From: Mailhella massiliensis
GTDB lineage: Bacteria > Desulfobacterota > Desulfovibrionia > Desulfovibrionales > Desulfovibrionaceae
Assembly: GCF_020741395.1 (NCBI RefSeq)
Contig: NZ_DYZA01000235.1
Location: 1 to 8,017 of the forward strand
Length of the DNA stretch: 8,017 nt
Direction of reading: 5' to 3'
The number at the start of each line of letters is the position of its first letter. The first letter of the stretch is position 1. Under the pieces are notes generated by a model, which had not been told where the DNA came from, did not search any database, and saw only the letters and a list, made by a program, of their open reading frames with translations. The position numbers were made by a program, and so were the translations under genes. This document shows positions 1 through 5,740 of the stretch, one piece after another.

Positions 1-22
1 CCCGTTTACGGGCCGCCGGTAA
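1..22 (+). CDS. tnpA: IS200/IS605-family transposase TnpA, C-terminal tail (partial)
   Basis: Only the last six codons and a TAA stop are in the window (frame beginning at base 2): Pro-Phe-Thr-Gly-Arg-Arg-stop. The family knowledge is that small Y1 (HUH) transposases of the IS200 type commonly end in a Pro-Phe-(Thr/Lys)-Gly-basic tail, E. coli IS200 TnpA ending in PFTGRK. Six residues alone would be weak. The call rests mainly on what follows: nested inverted repeats and a strong short-loop hairpin, the layout expected of an IS200/IS605 right end. The rest of the gene lies left of the window, so whether the transposase is intact cannot be judged. It points toward the minus-strand hydrolase gene (convergent). 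Confidence 0.6.
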
Positions 23-93
23 CAGAAATGCAGATGTCAGACCGTACATGCGCCTGCTAGGGCGCGGCTGGTAAGAAAGCCTTACAGGCGCAT

Positions 94-130
94 AAGAGGA
101 ACCACCGGCTATGCCGGTGGGGCCCCTTTT
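94..130. terminator. Hairpin with T-rich flanks on both strands (IS end, likely bidirectional terminator)
   Basis: The 8-bp GC-rich stem (102-109/113-120, 3-base loop) extends on the plus strand by AAGAGG (94-99) pairing with CCTTTT (125-130) across a small internal loop, and ends in a T-run. On the minus strand the same stem is followed by TTCCTCTT. It could stop transcription leaving the transposase gene and also transcription leaving the hydrolase gene from the right. Its role as the IS right-end recognition hairpin and as a terminator are not exclusive. Confidence 0.5.
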
Positions 131-192
131 CACCGGGCAAGGAGGGGAGAGGCCCGGACGTGGTGCAAAGATGCTGCCGCAGGGCCGGGCTT

Positions 193-1710
193 TTACTGCG
201 CGTTTTCCCTGCCCAGCACCCTGTTGAAAAATTCCTGCAGGATGGAAACGAGCCTTGCGTGTATGGCGTCGCGCGTTTCCGGCTCTACGCTGTTGCAGAG
301 GGAGGCAAGGGGGCCTGCCGGATCGGAGGCCGGGCAGGGAGCCTGAAGTGAGGGAGCGTCGGCATGCTTGAGAAGCAGGTACTCCGGCTTGTGGCCCAAC
401 ATGTCCACAAAGCGTTCCGCCTGCTCTTCGGGCCTGTTCCAGGCATCGTTTTCCGCGCCTATGAACAGGGAAGGCAGGTTCACGGCGGCCAGGCTTTCTT
501 TACTGAAAAGCATGGAAAAACCGGGAGAGACGAAGACCATGGCCTTGAAGCGGGCATCGGCCACAGGGGTATTGTGGGAAAGGGGCGGCAGGAGAGGCAG
601 GGCCACCGGGGGCGTGGGCAGCGCGTCGGATTTCGCAAGGCGCAGCTGGCGCTGATGACTGCGCGCCACGGAATCTGACAGACGGCGGAAAAGCTGCCGG
701 TGCGCTTCCATGGCGGTGTGCATCATGACGGTTTTTTCTTCCCGTTCGAGGGAGCGATGTTTCATGCTGGCGACAAGCTCGTCCATCCGGCTGGAAAGAA
801 AGGGCGCGCACCACGGACTGTCGGAGGGGCGGAGCAGGGCGCGCACCTCAGGGGAAAGGTCTTCCTCGGCATAGGCAGGCGTGACCAGAAAATTCTGCAG
901 GAACGTGTCGGAAGTCTTTTTTTCCGCCATCGGTTTGGGCGGCACGGCCTGCGGCAGCGATATGGGCGGCACGGAGCCGTCGGGCCGGACGTCCCGCTCT
1001 ACAGCCTCTGGCAGGCTTTCCTCCTGAGGTCCGGCTGTTTCCGGAGCGGCCACGGGACCGGGTTCCGGCAGGAGCGGATTTTCCTTTTTTTGGCAGAACG
1101 AAGGCCATGCGCCTGGCGTAAGTTCGCCTCCGGCAAGCAGAAGCCCGGCGGACGCGGGCATGCCGAAGCCCAGAAACGCTATGCGCGAGCGGTCGGCCTC
1201 TTTGCCGATCTGGGCGTGTTCCAGCACAAGATCCAGCGCCGTCCTGAGCTGAAGGGCGCGCACGGGAAGTTCCCGGTCGGAGAAAAGCAGGGCCATATCT
1301 TCGCCGTTGTCGTGGTCGTGCGTGGGCGCGGCCACGATAAAGCCCCGCGCAGCCAGGGCCGCCGCTATGTCGTGATGCGTCCAGGCCGAACCCGTGACGT
1401 CGTGGGAGAGAATGATGACCGGCCATGGCCCCTGCATGACGGGCGCGTTGCGCGCGGCGCGGAAAGTCCAGTCCCCTACCTTCACGTTGCCCGCCCGGCG
1501 GCGCGTGGGGTACCACACTCCCATGTGTATCATGAGGCGCTGCGCGGGCAGGCTGGAAGAGAGGGTACGGTATCCGGCGTAGATGTTCTGTTTGTTCTGC
1601 CTTGCCTCGGCACAGGGGAGCAGAAGGGCCAGGGAAAGCGCGAAAACAAAGAGCGCGTGAAAGAAAGCGAGCGGTCGGAAAGTGTGAAAAAAAGGAAAAT
1701 GCGCGGCCAT
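193..1710 (-). CDS. Secreted alpha/beta-hydrolase-fold protein (dienelactone-hydrolase-like), nucleophile serine missing
   Basis: 505 residues. A signal peptide is visible: hydrophobic residues about 15-33, then Ala-Glu-Ala at 34-36 as a type I cleavage site, so the protein is probably periplasmic. The core resembles the predicted dienelactone hydrolases (COG4188): VWYPT (65-69), the oxyanion-strand segment VIILSHDVTGS (98-108), and GFIVAAPTHDHDN (123-135). The nucleophile-elbow region after RIAFL reads Gly-Phe-Gly-Met-Pro-Ala (181-186), where G-x-S-x-G-G is expected; the Ser position is Gly183 and the following Gly is Pro. The downstream acid region (GAENDAW, 418-424) and His region (KHADAP, 448-453) are still recognisable. 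An insertion of about 180 residues (205-385), Pro-rich then Arg/His/Glu-rich, separates elbow and acid. The start follows AAGG eight bases upstream. Last gene of the leftward cvpA-mazG block. Fold is fairly sure; activity is doubtful. Confidence 0.75.
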   Translation of the reverse strand: MAAHFPFFHTFRPLAFFHALFVFALSLALLLPCAEARQNKQNIYAGYRTLSSSLPAQRLMIHMGVWYPTRRRAGNVKVGDWTFRAARNAPVMQGPWPVIILSHDVTGSAWTHHDIAAALAARGFIVAAPTHDHDNGEDMALLFSDRELPVRALQLRTALDLVLEHAQIGKEADRSRIAFLGFGMPASAGLLLAGGELTPGAWPSFCQKKENPLLPEPGPVAAPETAGPQEESLPEAVERDVRPDGSVPPISLPQAVPPKPMAEKKTSDTFLQNFLVTPAYAEEDLSPEVRALLRPSDSPWCAPFLSSRMDELVASMKHRSLEREEKTVMMHTAMEAHRQLFRRLSDSVARSHQRQLRLAKSDALPTPPVALPLLPPLSHNTPVADARFKAMVFVSPGFSMLFSKESLAAVNLPSLFIGAENDAWNRPEEQAERFVDMLGHKPEYLLLKHADAPSLQAPCPASDPAGPLASLCNSVEPETRDAIHARLVSILQEFFNRVLGRENAQ

Positions 1711-1822
1711 ATCAGCGCCTTGACTTCGAGGGATGCTCCGAGTCTTTGGATTTTTCCCGGAAAGGTGCGGCCGGGCTGTGTCTGAAGGCCGGAGCCACCG
1801 GCATCTTCAGGCGGCATACCTG

Positions 1823-1844
1823 AAAAGGCCCGGCCCCGGCCTCC
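1823..1844 (-). terminator. Possible terminator after mazG
   Basis: On the minus strand, three bases beyond the mazG stop, GGAGGCC (1844-1838) can pair with GGCC plus the following T-run (1830-1823): five Watson-Crick pairs plus two G-T pairs, 7-base loop, ending in TTTTC. If it works, the hydrolase gene downstream would need read-through or its own promoter; I found no clear promoter in 1711-1822. Confidence 0.35.
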
Positions 1845-1846
1845 GG

Positions 1847-2698
1847 CTAGTCTTCGGGGGTTTCGCGCGGGGCGGCGAAATCCACGGCCGCACCGCTTTC
1901 AATTTTTGGTTCGGCAGACTTGACCTCATTCCAGAGCTCATCCTTTTCATCGAGGCTGAGCGCCTTGAAATCGAGCCCGCGTTCCCGGGCCAGGGCTTCC
2001 ATGGCGTCGAAACGGGCGCGGAAACGGTTTGCGGCGAAGTCCACGGCCGCTCCGGCCTTCACGCCCATGCGACGGCCGAGCTCCACAAGGGTGAAGATCA
2101 TGTCGCCGAGCTCATGTTCCTTCGCCTCGTCGCTCCCGGAGGCGCGGGCGTCCAGAAGTTCCAGCCATTCCGCCTCCACCTGACGTTCCACTTCCTCGTC
2201 GTCCTCCCAGGTAAAGCCGGTTCCGGCGGCCTTGGCATGCAGGCGGTAGGCCTTGGTAAGGGGCGGCAGGCCGGAAGGCACGGAAGAAAGCGTGCCCTTG
2301 GGTTCTCCGGCTTCTTTTTCCTTTTCCGCCTTCTTGATGGCGGCCCAGTTCTTCATGAGCTGGTCGATGCTCTCGCAGCCGACGTCCCCGAACACATGGG
2401 GGTGGCGGCGCGTCATCTTGTCCGCTCCCATTTTCAGGGCGTCGCCCAGGGAGAACTGTCCGGCAAGCTCGAAGCGCCGCGCCATGAGCAGGAGGACGAA
2501 AAGCAGGTCCCCCATTTCATCACAGGCATGGCCGGGTTTACCGGAGCGGACGGCGTCCACAAGTTCGTGACATTCCTCGATGAGATATTCGCACATGGAA
2601 AGGGGCGTCTGCTCCCTGTCCCAAGGGCAGCCTTTTTCCGGGTCGATAAGCTGATTGACGACATTCTGGAAGCGAAGAAGCTGTTCCTGCTCGTTCAT
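1847..2698 (-). CDS. mazG: MazG nucleoside-triphosphate pyrophosphohydrolase
   Basis: 283 residues, close to the usual length of the two-domain MazG (E. coli 263). MazG hydrolyses NTPs and dNTPs to monophosphates plus pyrophosphate in the cytoplasm, a housecleaning and stress-related role. The N-terminal domain opens with the family hallmark CPWDREQT (24-31) and carries the metal-binding EExxE (Glu41, Glu42, Glu45) and ExxD (Glu61, Asp64). RRHPHVFGD (97-105) is another family signature. The second MazG domain has ExxE at Glu177/Glu180 and ExxD at Glu196/Asp199. A charged linker (122-132, Lys/Glu-rich) joins the domains. The start is fixed by AGGAG (2709-2705), seven bases from the ATG. It lies 38 bases after cvpA on the same strand, so it is probably co-transcribed. 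Oddity: the C-terminal tail repeats the peptide GAAVDFAA found at 216-223 (see repeat). Confidence 0.95.
   Translation of the reverse strand: MNEQEQLLRFQNVVNQLIDPEKGCPWDREQTPLSMCEYLIEECHELVDAVRSGKPGHACDEMGDLLFVLLLMARRFELAGQFSLGDALKMGADKMTRRHPHVFGDVGCESIDQLMKNWAAIKKAEKEKEAGEPKGTLSSVPSGLPPLTKAYRLHAKAAGTGFTWEDDEEVERQVEAEWLELLDARASGSDEAKEHELGDMIFTLVELGRRMGVKAGAAVDFAANRFRARFDAMEALARERGLDFKALSLDEKDELWNEVKSAEPKIESGAAVDFAAPRETPED
1872..2053 (-). repeat. Two in-frame 23-base near-identical copies inside mazG
   Basis: Bases 1872-1894 and 2031-2053 match at 21 of 23 positions and lie 159 bases (53 codons) apart, so both encode Gly-Ala-Ala-Val-Asp-Phe-Ala-Ala in frame. The inner copy sits in the conserved second MazG domain; the outer copy lies in the last 16 residues of the protein. 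Confidence 0.7.
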
Positions 2699-2736
2699 GA
2701 TGGACTCCTGGAATAAAGAGCGCGGCGCGCTCGCAA

Positions 2737-3222
2737 TTACATGGGGGGAAGGTGCAGATCAAGGGAACCGGCAAGGGCCTGGATGAAGCGCATGAGCGGG
2801 GGAAGAATCTGCGATTCCCTTACCACAGGTACGTTGGGGAGCAGGCGCACGGCTATGTAGCCGATGACGCCTGCAAAAAGGATGCCTTTGGCAAGGCCCG
2901 CCACAAGGCCGAGCATGCGGTCGATGCCGCCTGCGAAGGCGGATTCCAGCATGCGGTGCAGGGCATGAGCCGCAAGCCCCACAGCCAGTATGCCTGCCAG
3001 GAAAAGGAGGGCCATGGCAAGCATGGGCGCAAATCCGGGGGAAACTCCGTACTGGGAGAGCAGGGGCGCGAACTGGGCGCTGAAGGCCCGGGCGAGCAGG
3101 ATGCCCGCCGCTACGCCGAGCAGCCCGGCCACTTCCTGGACAAGCCCCCGGATCAGACCTTTGACGCTGAAAAAGAGCAGGATGATCAGAAGGGCGGTAT
3201 CAAGCAGGTTGATTTGAAGCAT
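2737..3222 (-). CDS. cvpA: CvpA-family inner-membrane protein
   Basis: 161 residues, the usual length for CvpA. Four hydrophobic segments are visible at about 5-24, 28-46, 64-88 and 104-127, with a short polar C-terminus. Family-typical features are the N-terminal Asp8, the G-x-x-R-G-x-x-x-E pattern (Gly22, Arg25, Gly26, Glu30) between helices 1 and 2, and D-R-x-x-G (Asp101-Gly105) before helix 4. CvpA was named for colicin V production in E. coli; its role in the envelope is still poorly defined, so no specific function is claimed here. The start ATG has GAGG five bases upstream, about 30 bases after the expected transcription start. First gene of the leftward block, with mazG next. Confidence 0.88.
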   Translation of the reverse strand: MLQINLLDTALLIILLFFSVKGLIRGLVQEVAGLLGVAAGILLARAFSAQFAPLLSQYGVSPGFAPMLAMALLFLAGILAVGLAAHALHRMLESAFAGGIDRMLGLVAGLAKGILFAGVIGYIAVRLLPNVPVVRESQILPPLMRFIQALAGSLDLHLPPM

Positions 3223-3258
3223 AGGACCTCAGGGTACTGCAAAAAAAGGTGTGGCGGT

Positions 3259-3286
3259 ATTGTAGAGGAACATGCGTGGGTGTCAA
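3259..3286 (-). promoter_or_regulatory. Sigma70-type promoter for cvpA-mazG
   Basis: On the minus strand a perfect -35 box TTGACA (3286-3281) and a -10 box TACAAT (3264-3259) are separated by 16 bases. Transcription would begin near 3252, giving a leader of about 30 bases before cvpA. No operator-like palindrome overlaps it. Confidence 0.75.
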
Positions 3287-3473
3287 GGAAAAGCGGTCAG
3301 GCCTCAGGTGGGCCGCATCGGAAAAAAACGGAGGCACATGCAGGAGCTGGAAAAGGCTGCGGGCCGGGCCTTTTTCCACATGCTTGCATAAAGAGCAAAA
3401 AGGGGAGAATCTGTCTTTTGCCCGTCGACTTTTTCCGCCGGGAGCTCACCGTCGCAGATAAGGAGAACATGCC

Positions 3474-3995
3474 ATGAAAGAAACACTGCAGGATATTAAA
3501 ACCCGCCGCAGCTGCCGTAAGTTCCAGCCCGGCCAGATCAGCGAGGAGCAGTTGCAGGCCATTCTCGAAGCCGGTACCTGGGCGGCTACCGGCCGGGGTG
3601 CCCAGTCCCCCGTCATGGTGGTGGTGCAGGACAAGGAAACCATCGCCAAGCTGTCGAAAATGAACGCCGCCGTTCTCGGCGTCACGAGCGATCCGTTCTA
3701 CGGCGCGCCTACGGTAGTCATAGTGCTGGCCGACAAGTCATACCCCACTTACAAGGAAGACGGCTCCCTGGTCATGGGCAACCTCATGCTCGCCGCCCAT
3801 GCCGTGGGCGTTGCTTCCTGCTGGATACACCGTGCCCGCGAAGTGTTCAACAGCGCGGAAGGCAGGGCCATGTTGAAAAGCTGGGGTATTGAGGGCGACT
3901 ATGAGGGCGTGGGCCACTGTGTGCTGGGCTATGCCGCCGAGCAGGGTGAAGCCCCGGCCAAGCCCCGTAAGGAGCACTACGTCATTCGCGTATAG
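3474..3995 (+). CDS. Nitroreductase-family flavoprotein (FMN, NAD(P)H-dependent)
   Basis: 173 residues, typical of the short single-domain nitroreductases. The N-terminus carries the FMN-phosphate signature RRSCRKF (11-17), followed by the helix ISEEQLQAILEAGTWA (22-37). The segment DGSLVMGNLMLAAHAVGVAS (96-115) matches the conserved central helix and GVASCWI strand. The end, GHCVLGYAAE (147-156) then PRKEHYVI (164-171), matches the usual V-G-Y-x-x-E...K-x-R-K close. Such proteins reduce nitro-aromatics, quinones or flavins in the cytoplasm; the natural substrate cannot be told from sequence. AAGGAG (3460-3465) is eight bases before the ATG. The gene is divergent from cvpA and ends in its own terminator, so it looks monocistronic. 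No convincing promoter was found in 3287-3459. Confidence 0.92.
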   Translation: MKETLQDIKTRRSCRKFQPGQISEEQLQAILEAGTWAATGRGAQSPVMVVVQDKETIAKLSKMNAAVLGVTSDPFYGAPTVVIVLADKSYPTYKEDGSLVMGNLMLAAHAVGVASCWIHRAREVFNSAEGRAMLKSWGIEGDYEGVGHCVLGYAAEQGEAPAKPRKEHYVIRV

Positions 3996-4018
3996 TTCAA
4001 GCTTTACATGAACTTTTT
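3994..4018 (+). terminator. Terminator after the nitroreductase gene
   Basis: AGTTCA (3994-3999), overlapping the stop codon, pairs with TGAACT (4009-4014) around a 9-base loop and is followed at once by TTTT. A weak to moderate intrinsic terminator, probably separating this gene from the hydrogenase maturation operon. Confidence 0.55.
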
Positions 4019-4055
4019 CCCGGCAAGGAGCGTTTGATCCGCTCTCTTTGCCGGG
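4019..4055. other. Strong isolated hairpin between nitroreductase and hyd operon
   Basis: CCCGGCAA (4019-4026) pairs with TTGCCGGG (4048-4055), and inside it GAGCG pairs with CGCTC (small asymmetric internal loop, 7-base TTTGATC loop). It is preceded by TTTTT on the plus strand but followed by AATTC, so it is not a textbook terminator alone. It may add to the preceding one. Confidence 0.5.
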
Positions 4056-4086
4056 AATTCAGGTCGTGAAAAGCCCGGCAAGTTTT

Positions 4087-4205
4087 CCCCGTCCTGTGCT
4101 TGTCGGGCATGTTTCCCGAAAGAGGACGGTCAGCTGCGGGGCGGCCGGAGAGACGAATTTCCTTCCTTTGGGGAAGGTATGTGCGGGACCTGCGGCCGCC
4201 GGGCT
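4087..4205 (+). promoter_or_regulatory. Structured leader upstream of the TM1266-hydE-hydF operon (candidate cis-regulatory RNA)
   Basis: Several stems follow one another in 120 bases. CCGTCCT (4089-4095) pairs with AGGACGG (4123-4129), enclosing TCGGG (4103-4107) with CCCGA (4115-4119). Next CCTTCC pairs with GGAAGG near 4161-4177. Then CCTGC pairs with GCAGG near 4189-4210, with further pairing inside, ending just before the Shine-Dalgarno of the first gene. It matches no riboswitch class I can recognise by eye. GC-rich DNA forms stems by chance, so this is a candidate only; no promoter boxes were found to define the transcript's 5' end. Confidence 0.35.
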
Positions 4206-4230
4206 GCAGGCAGGAAAGATGGAGTCAGGC

Positions 4231-4479
4231 ATGGGCGAAACACGCATAGGCACGGTAGGTATCGTGGTGGACGATCCTGAAGTCACCGGCAGGATCAATG
4301 CCATTCTTCATGAATATGCCGATATCATTGTCGGCAGGCTGGGCATCCCCTACCGAAGCCGGGGCGTTTCCATCATCGCGCTTGCCGTGGACGGCAGCAT
4401 GGACGCCATTTCCGGTATGACGGGAAAGATTGGCAAACTTCAGGGCGTGTCGGTCAAGGCCGCCATTTCCCGGCGGTGA
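4231..4479 (+). CDS. TM1266-type small regulator of the iron-only hydrogenase system
   Basis: 82 residues, the typical size for the TM1266 family (putative iron-only hydrogenase system regulators with an ACT/NikR-C-like ferredoxin fold). Family-like stretches are GTVGIVVDD (7-15), the helix NAILHEYADIIVGRLGIPY (23-41), the strand SIIALAVDG (47-55), TGKIGKLQGVSVKAA (64-78) near the end. No DNA-binding domain is visible, and how these proteins act is not established; the role is inferred from their habitual position beside hydE/hydF/hydG. The ATG at 4231 was chosen because GGAG (4221-4224) sits six bases before it and the result matches family length. An upstream in-frame ATG (4219) is possible but has a poorly spaced ribosome site. 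Three bases separate its stop from hydE, implying coupled translation. Confidence 0.88.
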   Translation: MGETRIGTVGIVVDDPEVTGRINAILHEYADIIVGRLGIPYRSRGVSIIALAVDGSMDAISGMTGKIGKLQGVSVKAAISRR

Positions 4480-4482
4480 AGC

Positions 4483-5697
4483 ATGAACATGCAGGATTGC
4501 CTTGCCGTACTTGATCTGTTGAATGAAGGCCGTCTGCCCGAAGAGGGCGCGATTGCCTCTTTTATTGACGCCTGCGCGCCTGAGGCCTTTGCCGGTCCCG
4601 TGCCGGAGGATATGGCGGAACTGGAGGCCGGATATGTGGCCGAAGCCGGGCTTCCTGCCGCCGCACCCTATGTACCGGGGGATGCGCTGCCCGAAGAGGA
4701 AGCGGCAGCGCTTCGCTCTACGCTTTTTGAACGTGCCCGGGAAAAGGCACGGGAGCACTTCGGCAACAGGATCTATATCCGCGGCCTTATCGAAATTTCC
4801 AACATCTGCCGCCGGAACTGCCGCTACTGCGGCATACGGGCTTCCAACACCCGTGCGGAACGCTACCGCATGTCTCCTGCGGAGATACTCGCGTGCTGTG
4901 CCCACGGCTATGCGCTCGGCTTCCGCACCTTCGTGCTGCAGGGCGGGGAAGATATATGGTTCACCGACGAACGCCTTGCCGGTATCGTGGGGAGCATCAA
5001 GGCTTCCTGGCCCGACTGCGCCGTCACGCTTTCCGTGGGGGAGAGACCGCTTGAATCGTACCGCCTTCTCCGCCGCGCCGGAGCCGACCGTTTCCTTCTG
5101 CGGCATGAAACGGCAAATCCCGCGCATTACGCCAGGCTGCATCCGGCAGCGCAGTCCTGGAAGCATCGTATGGCCTGCCTTGAGGATCTGAAGGCGTGCG
5201 GATATCAGACCGGGGCGGGCTTCATGGTAGGTTCCCCTTGGCAGAGTACGGCATATCTTGAAGAAGACGTGCGTTTTCTCCACCGTTTCCAGCCGGAAAT
5301 GGTGGGTATAGGCCCCTTTATTCCCCATGCCGATACCCCTTTCGCCCGTTTTCCCGCAGGGAGTGTGGAAAGGACGCTGGTCATGGTGGCCATAGTTCGT
5401 CTGCTTCTGCCCTTTGCCATGCTTCCTTCCACTACGGCGCTGGGTACGGCGGCAGGCAACGGGCGGGAACGCGGCATCCTTGCCGGAGCCAATGTGCTCA
5501 TGCCCAACCTTTCCCCCAGAGAGGCCCGTGCCCGTTACCGCCTGTACGACAACAAGCTGTCCGAGGGGGCGGAATGTGCCGATAACGTGGCGGAGCTGAA
5601 GGAGCGTATCCGGGCCATAGGTTACGAGATTGTGGTCGACAGGGGTGATTTCTTCCGGGGAGAGGAGCTCCCCGCCGAGGGACCGGCCCCTTCATGA
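4483..5697 (+). CDS. hydE: [FeFe]-hydrogenase H-cluster radical SAM maturase HydE
   Basis: 404 residues. HydE is a cytoplasmic radical S-adenosylmethionine enzyme that processes the organometallic Fe product of HydG on the way to the 2Fe subcluster of the H-cluster. The radical-SAM motif is C109-x3-C113-x2-C116 (CRRNCRYC), preceded by RGLIEISN (100-107). Other HydE hallmarks: LGFRTFVLQGGED (145-157), TLSVGE (182-187), AGADRFLLRHET (199-210), GFMVGSPWQ (246-254), GIGPFIPHADTPF (275-287), LPSTTALG (314-321), AGANVLMPNLSP (334-345). No second Cys cluster like the dispensable one of Thermotoga HydE is obvious. It is about 50 residues longer than Thermotoga HydE, mostly an acidic/Ala-rich insert near 31-75 plus a C-terminal tail. 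GGTGA (4474-4478), overlapping the upstream stop, is the ribosome site; an ATG six bases further in is an alternative start. Confidence 0.96.
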   Translation: MNMQDCLAVLDLLNEGRLPEEGAIASFIDACAPEAFAGPVPEDMAELEAGYVAEAGLPAAAPYVPGDALPEEEAAALRSTLFERAREKAREHFGNRIYIRGLIEISNICRRNCRYCGIRASNTRAERYRMSPAEILACCAHGYALGFRTFVLQGGEDIWFTDERLAGIVGSIKASWPDCAVTLSVGERPLESYRLLRRAGADRFLLRHETANPAHYARLHPAAQSWKHRMACLEDLKACGYQTGAGFMVGSPWQSTAYLEEDVRFLHRFQPEMVGIGPFIPHADTPFARFPAGSVERTLVMVAIVRLLLPFAMLPSTTALGTAAGNGRERGILAGANVLMPNLSPREARARYRLYDNKLSEGAECADNVAELKERIRAIGYEIVVDRGDFFRGEELPAEGPAPS

Positions 5698-5740
5698 AGA
5701 AGCGCCGCGCAGCGTCATGGTTTTATGAGGAGAATGTTTC

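Larger units (their letters stand above)
1..130 (+). mobile_element. Right end of an IS200/IS605-type insertion sequence
   Basis: After the TnpA stop come three structures in order. An exact 9-base inverted repeat, ATGCGCCTG (48-56) with CAGGCGCAT (85-93), encloses a smaller stem, GTAAG (71-75) with CTTAC (81-85). A perfect 8-bp hairpin follows, CCACCGGC (102-109), loop TAT, GCCGGTGG (113-120). IS200/IS605 elements carry no terminal inverted repeats or target duplications; their transposase recognises subterminal hairpins and cleaves a short distance 3' of the right-end hairpin. The exact right boundary is therefore not visible here and is probably within a few tens of bases after 120. The insertion sits between the hydrolase gene's 3' end and whatever lies to the left, so it breaks no gene in this window. 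Confidence 0.6.

Noticed and set aside
700..1785. 361-codon plus-strand open frame over the hydrolase gene
   Set aside because: Antisense shadow without recognisable domains; the minus-strand frame has a signal peptide and the hydrolase fold motifs.
1733..2716. 327-codon plus-strand open frame over mazG
   Set aside because: Antisense shadow; mazG on the minus strand has all catalytic residues and a good ribosome site.
4048..4230. N-terminal extension of the TM1266 protein to a TTG at 4048
   Set aside because: It would run through the structured leader, has no ribosome site and would make the protein 61 residues longer than its family.
4225..5328. 367-codon minus-strand open frame over TM1266 and hydE
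   Set aside because: Shadow of hydE with low-complexity composition and no ribosome site; the radical-SAM motif lies on the plus strand.
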